From CBDCPI01 sp965220245 (GTDB lineage: Bacteria > Chloroflexota > Dehalococcoidia > Lucifugimonadales > UBA3495): 64,000 nucleotides of DNA. Position 1 is the stretch's first letter, and each line of letters starts with the position of its first letter. The notes below the pieces were generated by a model. It searched no databases. It saw nothing but the letters and a program-made list of their open reading frames with translations, and was not told where the DNA came from. A program made the position numbers and the translations under genes. Below, in pieces: positions 54,415 to 63,001 of the stretch. The DNA is taken from contig CBDCPI010000013.1 of NCBI GenBank assembly GCA_965220245.1, positions 1 through 64,000 on the forward strand. The letters are read 5' to 3'.

Positions 54415-55890
54415 ACCACCAAACAGCGTGGCGGCGCCCATCCTCGCCGGGTGTACCCTCTGGACGCCCACCAACTGACCGAAGAGCAGATCGCGGTGGC
54501 TTTCGCCATGACGTCGCGGAGGCCGGAGCCCTTCGACGAGATCGCTCGCCAAGTCAGCCAGGAAAAAGCCGCCGACTTCCACGAAAGATGGGTCCTTGGT
54601 TACGGCCACGCTTCGGTAGCCGAACACGCTGTGGTGCATCTGGCGGTGGAAAACATCTCCCGCTTGGCTTGCGATGCCCTAGAAGACAACCGTCTGGCGT
54701 CATACACTGAAAAGTCCTCTCGTTACCAGGTTATGCTCCGAGACTACTTCCATCTCCCCGAAGAGCTGAAAGCAACACCGGAGTTGGCTAACCGCTACCA
54801 TGATACTTGTCAGCGGCTGTTTCAGGACTACCTGAACATCATCGACGGCTGCATGAGCCACTTGCGCCTCAAGAATCCGAAAGGGGAGCGCGAAAGTGAC
54901 TCCGGCTATAACTTGCGGCTCCGGCGCATCGCTACCGATAGCTGCCGCGCGGTCCTGCCCGCCGCGACCCTGACCAACGTGGGCGTCACCGCCAACGCCA
55001 GAGTGCTGGAGCACGCTGTCTCCAAGCTGATGTCTTCGGGGATAGCCGAGGAAAGGGAGCTTGGACGAGAATTAGTGGATAAGGGCCGGGCGATCACGCC
55101 AACGTTGATCAAGTACGCCGATGCCAATCCCTACTTGGCGAGCATGTCGGCGGTCCAAGAAGCCCTGAGTCAGCAATACTTGGGGGAAACTCCGGTTGAC
55201 TCCGATTCGCCAATGGGAGAGTGGGGACGCCCCGGCGAGGTTGAGCCGACGGTACGTTTGGTGCATTGGGACCCGGAGGCCGAGAAGAAATTGGCCGCGG
55301 CGATGCTCTACCGCCAGTCGGCCATGGGGTACCAAGAAATTTGGCGCCGGGTGGATACCCTTTCGGTGGAAGAGCGGGAGGACATCATCGGCCAGTGCTT
55401 GGCAGGCTTGGGGCCCCACGACGCGCCGGTGCGGGAGCTCGAAGCCGTCGACTACACCTTCGAGTTCGTCATGGACTACGGCGCCTACCGGGAGTTCAAG
55501 AGGCACCGCATGATGTCCTACTTTCCGCAACCCCTGACCGTCAACCACGGCTACAAGATCCCGGAATTGATTGTTAAAGCGGGGCTTAAGGGGAAGTTCC
55601 AAGAGGCCATCGGACGGGTGGAGGATACCCATCGGGAAATTGGGGCACATTGCCCGGTGGCGGCCCAATACCTGGTTACCCATGCTCATTACCGGCGCGT
55701 AGCGGCCAAAATGAACCTCCGGGAATGCTTCCACCTGTTCAAGTTGCGTACTTCCCAACTGGCCCACTTTGCTATCCGGGCTCCGGTACTGCAAGCAATG
55801 AAACTGGCGGTGGATACCCATCCGGGGGTCTTCCGGCGCCTCGTCCTCCGAGACTATCCGGACTGGTGGCCCTTCCCGTTGCCGGTGTGA
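54412..55890 (+). CDS. Double-domain FAD-dependent thymidylate synthase (ThyX)
   Basis: Two ThyX-like halves lie in tandem in 492 residues. Half one has GYGHASVAEHAVVHLAVENISRLA in two blocks and LASYTEKSSRYQ, where the ThyX RHR is replaced by EDNR. Half two (from ~250) has REFKRHRMMSYFPQPLTV with RHR retained, and FHLFKLRTSQLAHFAIR at the end. ThyX methylates dUMP using methylene-tetrahydrofolate and FAD, normally as a homotetramer of ~230-residue subunits. Here the FAD/dUMP site may form between unequal halves. No strong ribosome-binding site is present; see the hairpin at 54381. Confidence 0.85.
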   Translation: MTTKQRGGAHPRRVYPLDAHQLTEEQIAVAFAMTSRRPEPFDEIARQVSQEKAADFHERWVLGYGHASVAEHAVVHLAVENISRLACDALEDNRLASYTEKSSRYQVMLRDYFHLPEELKATPELANRYHDTCQRLFQDYLNIIDGCMSHLRLKNPKGERESDSGYNLRLRRIATDSCRAVLPAATLTNVGVTANARVLEHAVSKLMSSGIAEERELGRELVDKGRAITPTLIKYADANPYLASMSAVQEALSQQYLGETPVDSDSPMGEWGRPGEVEPTVRLVHWDPEAEKKLAAAMLYRQSAMGYQEIWRRVDTLSVEEREDIIGQCLAGLGPHDAPVRELEAVDYTFEFVMDYGAYREFKRHRMMSYFPQPLTVNHGYKIPELIVKAGLKGKFQEAIGRVEDTHREIGAHCPVAAQYLVTHAHYRRVAAKMNLRECFHLFKLRTSQLAHFAIRAPVLQAMKLAVDTHPGVFRRLVLRDYPDWWPFPLPV

Positions 55891-55902
55891 CTTTCCCGGC
55901 GC

Positions 55903-56349
55903 CTAAGCGGCCTCCAGCGTCGCTTTCAACCGCTTCAGGTCTTTTTTTAGCTTCATCATTATTGAAAGCCGAACGAAAGGACCGAGACCGAGAAACACCG
56001 CCCCGATTGTCCGCTGATTAATATCCATCTCCATCGTATGATTGATCTTGGTCAGGCCTTTCTCCCATTTGAGATCGATGACATTAAGGGACGGGTGAGG
56101 TCCTCCGATTATCCGAAAGCCGAACCGAGTGGGAGGATCAAAAGACGTCAGAGTGTACTCCACTTCGTGGGACTTGTTGTCGAAGCGGTATTTGCAGTTG
56201 AAGGTCGACCCCGGCGCGATTTCTCCGTGGGATGCCAACGTAGGACCGGATACCCCATCAAGCCATTGGTCAGACTTGCCAATGTCGGAGACGAAGTCCC
56301 AGACCTCCTCTATTGGCCTGTTTATCTTGATTGACGCGGTGCCTCTCAT
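55903..56349 (-). CDS. SRPBCC family protein
   Basis: A single START/polyketide-cyclase-like fold of 148 residues. It begins ASIKINRPIEEVWDFVSDI, the usual strand-helix opening, has a Phe/Gly-rich centre (FDPPTRFGFRIIGG) and ends in a long helix (LKKDLKRLKATLEAA). These proteins bind hydrophobic ligands in a cavity; the ligand is unknown. It is convergent with the ThyX gene, 13 bases apart. Confidence 0.8.
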   Translation of the reverse strand: MRGTASIKINRPIEEVWDFVSDIGKSDQWLDGVSGPTLASHGEIAPGSTFNCKYRFDNKSHEVEYTLTSFDPPTRFGFRIIGGPHPSLNVIDLKWEKGLTKINHTMEMDINQRTIGAVFLGLGPFVRLSIMMKLKKDLKRLKATLEAA

Positions 56350-56414
56350 AATCAGCCTCGGAAGCAGAGCTTACCAGGCCAGACCGGCCTAGCGCTTTCT
56401 TTGTGGGAATTGTA

Positions 56415-56924
56415 CTACCGCTCTACAAGACGCGCCGCCATTTCCACCATGCGGGCGCCCAAGGCGCGAGCTTGGGCCAAGTCGTCTTCGGAGACACCGG
56501 CGGTCGCTGTCGCCCCGTAATACGAACCGGAATTTCGCATCCGGTCCGACCAAGGAAGTCCCACCACCACCATACCGCAGGCCAACATCCAATGGACCAG
56601 TTGCAGCAAGGTCATCTCGAGGCCGGAATGGAGGCCCGATCCAGTGGTAAAAGCGGCTCCGGGTCTGCCGGCCAGGACTCCTTCCTCCCAAAGGTCTCCT
56701 TGGTCATCCAGCCAAAGCTTCATGGAACCGGTAATCCCGCTCCAATTCGGCGAACCCAGCATCACCCCGTCGCAAGCCAGCAAGTCGTCGCGGTTGGCTT
56801 CGTCGATGGTCTTCAAACATGCTTGGCCTTGGCTAGTGCTGGAGACCCCCTCGGCTGCCGCCTTGGCCAGTTCTTCGATAGCCCTGCCCTTGCGATCGTA
56901 AAGCACCAGCACAGAAACCGGCAT
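56415..56924 (-). CDS. Flavodoxin/WrbA-like NAD(P)H oxidoreductase
   Basis: A flavodoxin fold: the phosphate loop is weak (VLVLYDRKGRAIEELAKAAAEG), but DGVMLGSPNWSGITGSMKLWLDD and GRPGAAFTTGSGLHSG are the FMN-binding loops of the WrbA/NAD(P)H:quinone reductase group. The 169-residue length is within range. It probably carries out two-electron reduction of quinones or related acceptors in the cytoplasm. It lies upstream of the SRPBCC gene on the same strand. Confidence 0.82.
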   Translation of the reverse strand: MPVSVLVLYDRKGRAIEELAKAAAEGVSSTSQGQACLKTIDEANRDDLLACDGVMLGSPNWSGITGSMKLWLDDQGDLWEEGVLAGRPGAAFTTGSGLHSGLEMTLLQLVHWMLACGMVVVGLPWSDRMRNSGSYYGATATAGVSEDDLAQARALGARMVEMAARLVER

Positions 56925-57080
56925 GAAGCGCTCCGGTCACCTTTACGGGGATGGGTTTAAGGAGTTAACGCCAGAGAATAGATATGGCGGAGTCACGGTT
57001 ATAGTCTGCAATGGGTGACTCTAGGCGGAAGTATACCAGCCCCGGAGCCTCTCACCAATGGCCGTCCCAAGCCGAGGGGT

Positions 57081-57989
57081 CTACTCCCAAGGCGACAGAA
57101 CGACCATCTGCGGGGGCAAGACGCCGGGCAGTTTCGCTTCCAAGACCATATCATCCTCGGCCTTGGCCATTCCCGGCGCCTGCTCCGTTACCAGCGCCAC
57201 CTTATCAAAGTCGAGCAAAGACTCCTGTGGGGTCAGAGATGCGGCGCCCCATCCCCATTGATCTACAGTCACCGTGCCCGCCATTTCGTGGTGGCCCTGG
57301 CGCATCAGCCACACCTCATAGGAGGAAGTCAGGGCCTCATCCCCCATTCCTGTGACCATTAGAATGGCCCTATTCCCATCGGAACTCATCAATAAAACAC
57401 CGCCGGAGCCTGCCTCGCCGTTGGGGGAGCTGAGTTTCACCGAGTGGACGGCAGGGTCAGCAAGCCAGAAATTGGTGAGCCGCATGGAGCGAAGTTTTTC
57501 TTCCAACTTGGCGCCCACTTCAGCGGAGAGAGCTACCTGGGCAGTGAGGGTAGCGTTGTTTTGTTGCAGTCTCTCGGTGCGGTCGGAGAGGCGAAGGTTC
57601 ATCACCATAGTGACTACGAACAGCCCGACGATGACCGCGGCGGCAGCCGGCATAAGGAATCTGAATAAGGGCGTCCATCGCCTTGACCGGGTAGGCGGAG
57701 CTATGGCGGGCAGCGCCGGTTCTCGAACGGGAGCCCGGGAAGCCGGCGGGTCTACTGCGGTAATCACCCGAGCCAGCAATCTGACCTGCTGCTCGGCGGA
57801 TGGAGCCCGGAGGTCCACCGTTTGAGCTAGCTGCGCCGTGGCTAGCTGTGTCTGGGCGAGTTCTCTACTGCAATAGGCGCAACCATCCAAGTGAGCCTCT
57901 ACCTGAGGCGCTTCGTCGGCGTCTAAAGCATCCAGGGCATACGCTCCCAGCAGCTCCACTGGATGGTTGGCGGCTTCACTCGCGGTCAT
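57081..57989 (-). CDS. Anti-sigma factor (RskA-like, zinc anti-sigma domain)
   Basis: N-terminal zinc-binding anti-sigma domain (ELLGAYALDALDADEAPQVEAH in parts, then HLDGCAYC with H-x3-C-x2-C). A single membrane helix (MPAAAAVIVGLFVVTMV) is followed by a short coiled region and a C-terminal RskA-type extracytoplasmic domain (AILMVTGMGDEALTSSYEVW). It should bind the ECF sigma factor encoded just upstream, with which it overlaps by 14 bases, and release it on an envelope signal. Confidence 0.9.
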   Translation of the reverse strand: MTASEAANHPVELLGAYALDALDADEAPQVEAHLDGCAYCSRELAQTQLATAQLAQTVDLRAPSAEQQVRLLARVITAVDPPASRAPVREPALPAIAPPTRSRRWTPLFRFLMPAAAAVIVGLFVVTMVMNLRLSDRTERLQQNNATLTAQVALSAEVGAKLEEKLRSMRLTNFWLADPAVHSVKLSSPNGEAGSGGVLLMSSDGNRAILMVTGMGDEALTSSYEVWLMRQGHHEMAGTVTVDQWGWGAASLTPQESLLDFDKVALVTEQAPGMAKAEDDMVLEAKLPGVLPPQMVVLSPWE

Positions 57990-58590
57990 CTTGCTCTAAC
58001 ACGGTACGCAGCTTCTGCATCGCCAAGCGCACCCTAGTCTTGATGGTGCCAAGGGGGTGGCCAAGCTTAGCTGCCATTTCAGATTGGGAGTATCCTTCAA
58101 AGTAAGCGAGGAGGATTACTTCGCGCTGGGCTTCAGGTAAAACGGCCAGGGCCTGCATTATCCGCTCCCGCTCCAGGTTGTTCTCAACTTCCTCCTCCGT
58201 GGATGTTTGGCCCGAAGGCAGCCGCTCCAAGGTCTCGTAGTCCGCCGGCTCGGTCATGCTTTGGGCCCGCCGACGCGAGCGAATCAAGTCCACAATCTTG
58301 TGGTGGGCCACACTCATAATCCAAGAGCGAGGTTGACCTAGGTTGGCATTGAAGCTGCCGGCTTTTAGCCAAATGTTGAGGAATATCTCCTGAGTGGCCT
58401 CTTCCGCCAGCGCATCATGTCTTAACATATGCATTGCCAGGGAATAAACCGGAGTAATGTATCGGGCGTAGAGTACCTCCAGCGCAGACTTGTCCAGCAA
58501 CGCAATCCGGTGAATGAGTTGGTGGTCTTCTAACTCTTCGTACGCAACCACATCAGACCACTCAGTCGCTGGCGCGGCAGACCCATCCAC
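57976..58590 (-). CDS. ECF RNA polymerase sigma factor
   Basis: Region 2 is LEVLYARYITPVYSLAMHML...EATQEIFLNIWLKAGSF...RSWIMSVAHHKIVDLIRSRRR. Region 4 is LPEAQREVILLAYFEGYSQSEMAAKLGHPLGTIKTRVRLAM. The family is the SigK/RskA type, which directs transcription in response to envelope stress, usually including its own operon. The anti-sigma gene follows with overlap. Confidence 0.93.
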   Translation of the reverse strand: MDGSAAPATEWSDVVAYEELEDHQLIHRIALLDKSALEVLYARYITPVYSLAMHMLRHDALAEEATQEIFLNIWLKAGSFNANLGQPRSWIMSVAHHKIVDLIRSRRRAQSMTEPADYETLERLPSGQTSTEEEVENNLERERIMQALAVLPEAQREVILLAYFEGYSQSEMAAKLGHPLGTIKTRVRLAMQKLRTVLEQDDRE

Positions 58591-58647
58591 TAAGCCGGGC
58601 CATAATAGTATACGAGGACAACGGCTAACCGGATTGGCAACGTGTCC

Positions 58648-60006
58648 TTATACCACCAGGGTATCGTAAAGAATGTTCAGATCGTAGAGTTTATCCAAGG
58701 CCCAAGCCGTCTCAATGATCCGCTGGCATTGGCTTTCGGCACATTCGGCCGAGGCCAGACTGCGGAACTTGGCTTCAACCTCCGAGTCACTCAAGGGATT
58801 CAGGCGGTGTCCCTTCGGGTGCGAGGTTTCCGCCATGAAACTCTTTCCGGTGCGCTCGGTTATTTCCATGCGACAGCCATACTCAGCAGGGTACCTTTGA
58901 GTAAACTCCTCGTTTTCCCAGATGACCATTTTGCTGATCAGGTCGTGAATATCAGGACTTTGGATCCTGTCTTGGGTAAAGCTGGACGGGGTCACCGCTC
59001 CGTATTGCAAAGCCGTAGCGACCAAGAATGGGATGCTGTGGTCGGCGGTTTCCCGTGTTTTGGGGTCCCACTTCTCCGGTTCGGTGGTCGGGTCGCTGGC
59101 GGCGCCCTGATAGGCTTGAATGACAATTGACTCTATATCTTCAAGCCGCAACTTCGGCCGGAGTTCCAAGGCCAATCCGATGGGACCTTGAGTATGTATC
59201 TGCGACGGGTAAGACTTGAACGTAGTGTTCAAGATACGCCAAGGTTCGGCGCCGCCGCCTAATGGCTTCAAGCTCACCGGTCTCCCTACGGCTTGGGGCC
59301 AAAGTCCCCGGCGGCCCTCAAAGGGCTCGGGTGGGCCAGTCATGCCTTGGCCTGCCAATTGGGCGGCGAAAACCCCGGCTCGGACAGCGCTGGCGGTGGC
59401 GCACCCTTTCCACATCGACAACTCGCCGGTACGGGTCACCCCTAAAGGAAGGTTGGGCACCACCGAGAGGGAAATAGCGTGGCCCATCTGGTCTTGGTCC
59501 AAGCCCAGAATCTTCCCCGCGGCACAGGCCGCCCCGATGACCGCGAAGACCCCTTGGTCCCAACCCAAGTCGCCGGCGACCACTTGGTCCGAAAGGCGGC
59601 AAAACACCTCGTAAGCCAGCACAATGGCGGCGATCACCATTGGCCCATCCCGCTCCAGCGGCGCGGCCAACGCCAGCGCCGCCGGTATCATGTCGCTGGG
59701 GTGGCCCCCGCCGGGTGAGAAGTAAGAGTCGTTGCAGTCCAAATAGCGCAGCATCACCCCATTGGCGAAAGCGGCCATGTCAGGAGAGCTGTGCTCCGCG
59801 GTGCCCAAGACCCGGGATGGCGCAGTGCTGCTTACCCCGGAAGCGAGGGTCCTGGCGATGATTCCCGGATCCGAGGAAAAGCCTCCCATAGTACAACCCA
59901 GCGAGTCGATGAGGGTCCGCTTGACTTGGTGAACAACCTCCGGGTTGAGGTCCTCGAAGGTCAAGCCGCAAGCGTAGCTACTTAGCAGATCGGCAGTCCG
60001 GTCCAT
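58648..60006 (-). CDS. MmgE/PrpD family protein
   Basis: A 452-residue protein of the MmgE/PrpD (2-methylcitrate dehydratase-like) family. It has DRTADLLSSYACGLTFEDL, then KRTLIDSLGCTMGG at the N-terminus, LRYLDCNDSYFSPGGGHPSD (active-site region), and FKSYPSQIHTQGPIGLAL. The start at 60006 has GGAGAG upstream; codons further upstream in frame are not protein-like. Members dehydrate or epimerise polycarboxylic acids; the substrate here is unknown. It is downstream of the LLM oxidoreductase gene on the same strand. Confidence 0.88.
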   Translation of the reverse strand: MDRTADLLSSYACGLTFEDLNPEVVHQVKRTLIDSLGCTMGGFSSDPGIIARTLASGVSSTAPSRVLGTAEHSSPDMAAFANGVMLRYLDCNDSYFSPGGGHPSDMIPAALALAAPLERDGPMVIAAIVLAYEVFCRLSDQVVAGDLGWDQGVFAVIGAACAAGKILGLDQDQMGHAISLSVVPNLPLGVTRTGELSMWKGCATASAVRAGVFAAQLAGQGMTGPPEPFEGRRGLWPQAVGRPVSLKPLGGGAEPWRILNTTFKSYPSQIHTQGPIGLALELRPKLRLEDIESIVIQAYQGAASDPTTEPEKWDPKTRETADHSIPFLVATALQYGAVTPSSFTQDRIQSPDIHDLISKMVIWENEEFTQRYPAEYGCRMEITERTGKSFMAETSHPKGHRLNPLSDSEVEAKFRSLASAECAESQCQRIIETAWALDKLYDLNILYDTLVV

Positions 60007-60068
60007 TTGCTCTCCTGCACCATCACCTTGACTGGCAACACCGCGCCCGCGGGACTCTGGGTCACGGC

Positions 60069-60914
60069 CTAGCGGATCACAGCCTCGGCAATGCGCTCCA
60101 ACTGCTCTCCCATTTCCTTTTCGGTGGCGACGTGTTCGGGACGGACCACGACGCGGTCTGCCCCGGCGTTTAAGAACGACTGGATCAAGTCCCGGTCGGG
60201 CGGCTGGCCGTAGACCGAGATGGTCAACGAAGCCGGGTCCCGTCCCCGCTCCGCGGCCAAGGCCTCCAGTATCTTGCGGCTCTCCTCGATCTCCGCCGGG
60301 TCTGCCCGGTTGGGCAACCAGCCGTCTCCCCACCGGGCGATGCGCTGCAAGACGTTTTTGGCATGACCCCCCAAGATGACCGGAGGGTGGGGCTGCTGCG
60401 CGGGCTTGGGGTAGCAGTAGACGGGGGGAAAGTCGTAGTACCGGCCGTGGTACTCCGCCTCGTCCTTGGTCCATAGCTCCTTCATCGCTTCGATGGACTC
60501 TCTGGTCTGGGTCCAACGATGGTCGAAATCACCCCCCATCATCTCCGTTTCCTCGCGGTTCCAACCAGCGCCGATGCCGAAGAGGAACCGCCCTCCGCTA
60601 TAGCTGTCTAGGGCGGCGATTTCTTTGGCCAAGACCAACGGATTGCGCTCGGGAACCAAGGTAATGCCGGTGCCAAGTTTGATCTTGCTGGTAACACCTG
60701 ACGCTCGGGCTAGGGCAATAAATGGGTCGGTAAAGTGGCGGTAAGTCTCCGGAATCGCTCCACCGGTTGCCGGAAAGGGGCTTTCGCTGTGCACTGGCAA
60801 GATTGGGTGCTCCGCGTACCACAGGGAATCAAACCCCAACTCCTCAGCTTTCTGAGCAATGAAAGCAACATCTATGGTGTAAGCCGGTAGCGGCACTGAA
60901 GTTCCTACGGGCAT
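60069..60914 (-). CDS. LLM class F420-dependent oxidoreductase
   Basis: A luciferase-like TIM-barrel enzyme (281 aa): AQKAEELGFDSLWYAEH, LGTGITLVPERNPLVLAKEIA, RFLFGIGAGWNREE and HPPVILGGHAKNVLQRIARW. These are the signatures of the F420-dependent LLM subgroup abundant in Chloroflexota and Actinobacteria. GTG 60929 encodes a sequence that is itself the ribosome-binding site (GAGGAGA), so ATG 60914 was chosen. It may use F420 or FMN to reduce or oxidise an organic substrate, perhaps with the adjacent hydrolase and MmgE/PrpD protein. Confidence 0.9.
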   Translation of the reverse strand: MPVGTSVPLPAYTIDVAFIAQKAEELGFDSLWYAEHPILPVHSESPFPATGGAIPETYRHFTDPFIALARASGVTSKIKLGTGITLVPERNPLVLAKEIAALDSYSGGRFLFGIGAGWNREETEMMGGDFDHRWTQTRESIEAMKELWTKDEAEYHGRYYDFPPVYCYPKPAQQPHPPVILGGHAKNVLQRIARWGDGWLPNRADPAEIEESRKILEALAAERGRDPASLTISVYGQPPDRDLIQSFLNAGADRVVVRPEHVATEKEMGEQLERIAEAVIR

Positions 60915-60928
60915 TTGGTATCTCCTCA

Positions 60929-62905
60929 CTAGGTCGCATTAGGGACTAGATTACATAATGTATCGTACCGTTTAGAAGCGTCGCTGACGACGGTAGCCAA
61001 GTCCTCGGGCAGCAAATACCGGGCGTCGATTAAAGCCTCGGCCGCTTCCCGCACCTTGTTCAGGTAGTCCTCCTTGGAAGAATAACGTTCCTCAATGGAG
61101 GGACGGGGATCGCCGGTGGTTTCCCTTTCGGCCCGCGTCGCGGGGAAAGGAATAGTGGCGCCGACCAACCTCAGGCTTAGCCCAGGGTTTCCGGTGCTGG
61201 GGTGGCGCGTGTTCCATCCGGTATGGGTTGCTAGGGGCGCCGCAATGTCCGGGAGACGGATGCCCGCAACCTCATTGCCATCGGAGTCAACCGCGGACAC
61301 CAAGTTGGGGTAGGGCTGGCCCACCTCCGGAGGGAGCTTGGTGGCAACGCCACGTTCCAGTCCGAAGTCCAGACGGCAAAGGTACCGCTGCCGCTTCGGG
61401 AACCTTCCCCCTGGTATCCCTTGGAAAGTCGCGGCGGTGTGCTCGGGGGAAATCGCTGTGCCATCGTCAATCCGGGGATGGCAACTGGGCGGAGGCTCCT
61501 CGCCGTAACTAACCCAGCGGTCTAGCTGGACCAATGCCGCCCGCAGCAAGGGGATATAGTCCACACAATTAAAGGTCAGCGCCCCTCGGGAGCCGGTGGC
61601 GGGGTCGGAGTCGCCCAACGGGAAAGTCCCGGATGCGTGCTGGGTCCCGGCAAATTGGTAGATGCGCACCGATTCCGACGGAGCGACATCTTGGGTACTG
61701 CCCGGGTCCGTGTGAATTAAGGCAGCGTGTCCGCCCCAGTACTCCGCTGAGGTATTGGTAAAGAACACCTTGGGCACGGAACCCTTGGCGGCGAGCCTGG
61801 ACAACAGTCCGCCTGTATCACCCGTCTCCGGGTCGGTCTGCTCTAGGTCAGTAAAAGGAAAGATGCTGGCTACGCTCTTTTCGATCACGCTGGAAGGCTG
61901 GCCAAACCGGAGGTTGAACTCACCTCGCCGGGCGCCAGCGATATGGGCAATGACACCGTCGAACACCGTGCGGTCTTCCTCATCCTGGTTCAAACCAAGG
62001 TGGAGGAATTGGCGAAGGAACCGGCCGCTTTGAGACGCGCCGAAGGCGTAAGCCCGGTCAATGGCGCCCGCACAAGGATTTGATTCCCGGTCCTTGGAGT
62101 TCCGCAGGAAAGCAACTAGGTCTCGGGTAGCCAAGAGCCCTAAGCCAACTACCGGCGCTCCCTTGGTGGTGTAGGTAATCTGATAGACCTTGCCCGCCTC
62201 GAAGCCGCTGGAAAGGTGGATGTGCCGGCCGCTGGGCACCACCTTTCCGTTTTCCATGTTGGCAAAAGACCACCGGTCCCGGTCCACGACTTGAGGAGTA
62301 GCGTAGTCGTGGTCTTGGACAGTTAGCACCGCACCGGGGTCGTGCAGGTCGCTGGTGGGGTAGGGCCGGTGCGAGCGGTCGGCTAGGAGTTGCACCGGGG
62401 TGGTAGCATTGGGTTGAAAGGTGACGGTAAGTCTGCCGGAAACCGGGCCCTCCGGGGTAACGGCGCCGGGGACTTGAATTCGGAGCAGTCCGGGCGAGTC
62501 GGGCACATCGTGCTGCCATCCGCACCAAGCAAGAGTGTAACCTTGGTCCATAAGAAAACCGTTGCCAGGCTCCATCGGCGCCTTTGGGTCCGGGTTGTCG
62601 TCGGCGCTATTAATGTATTTGAGGACCCGGGGGCGGCCCCGGTTCAAAACGTCCAAGAGCAAGCGGCGGTTCCCCTTGGAGGCGTCCACCGGTTTGAGGA
62701 GTCGAAACTCGGCCGAAAAAGCAACCTTGCCAGACCGGCTGCGCGGGACCAGGTTAAGGTCGGTAATGCTGGCATTGTCGGGGTGGTCCGGGGCGACGGC
62801 GAATCGCGCGGTGCCGTCTAGCTGCTCGTAGTTGCCGGTATCCCCGAAGCCGGCCCCTGCGGCGAACGGTGTTACGGAATCAATCTCCAGCGCGGTGACC
62901 GACAT
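60929..62905 (-). CDS. Alpha/beta hydrolase domain protein, 658 aa
   Basis: A large protein matching the alpha/beta-hydrolase-10 type. Its N-terminal ~270 residues are beta-rich, with VTALEIDSVTPFAAGAGFGD and GNRRLLLDVLNRG. The nucleophile elbow is AYAFGASQSGRFLRQFLHLG (G-x-S-x-S-G). A Trp/His-rich C-terminal half includes FAGTQHASGTFPLG and CRLDFGLERG. No signal peptide is seen. The substrate, likely an ester or amide, is unknown. Its start lies ~100 bases from the TPR gene. It precedes the LLM gene by 15 bases, so the two are co-transcribed. Confidence 0.85.
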   Translation of the reverse strand: MSVTALEIDSVTPFAAGAGFGDTGNYEQLDGTARFAVAPDHPDNASITDLNLVPRSRSGKVAFSAEFRLLKPVDASKGNRRLLLDVLNRGRPRVLKYINSADDNPDPKAPMEPGNGFLMDQGYTLAWCGWQHDVPDSPGLLRIQVPGAVTPEGPVSGRLTVTFQPNATTPVQLLADRSHRPYPTSDLHDPGAVLTVQDHDYATPQVVDRDRWSFANMENGKVVPSGRHIHLSSGFEAGKVYQITYTTKGAPVVGLGLLATRDLVAFLRNSKDRESNPCAGAIDRAYAFGASQSGRFLRQFLHLGLNQDEEDRTVFDGVIAHIAGARRGEFNLRFGQPSSVIEKSVASIFPFTDLEQTDPETGDTGGLLSRLAAKGSVPKVFFTNTSAEYWGGHAALIHTDPGSTQDVAPSESVRIYQFAGTQHASGTFPLGDSDPATGSRGALTFNCVDYIPLLRAALVQLDRWVSYGEEPPPSCHPRIDDGTAISPEHTAATFQGIPGGRFPKRQRYLCRLDFGLERGVATKLPPEVGQPYPNLVSAVDSDGNEVAGIRLPDIAAPLATHTGWNTRHPSTGNPGLSLRLVGATIPFPATRAERETTGDPRPSIEERYSSKEDYLNKVREAAEALIDARYLLPEDLATVVSDASKRYDTLCNLVPNAT

Positions 62906-63001
62906 GCTTCCTCCCGATTCACAAACTCCTAGATTGGTGCGAGGGGCCCGGAATTTCGATTGATACCAGCTTCCTCTGATACCAACTTCCTCGCCCTTGA
63001 C

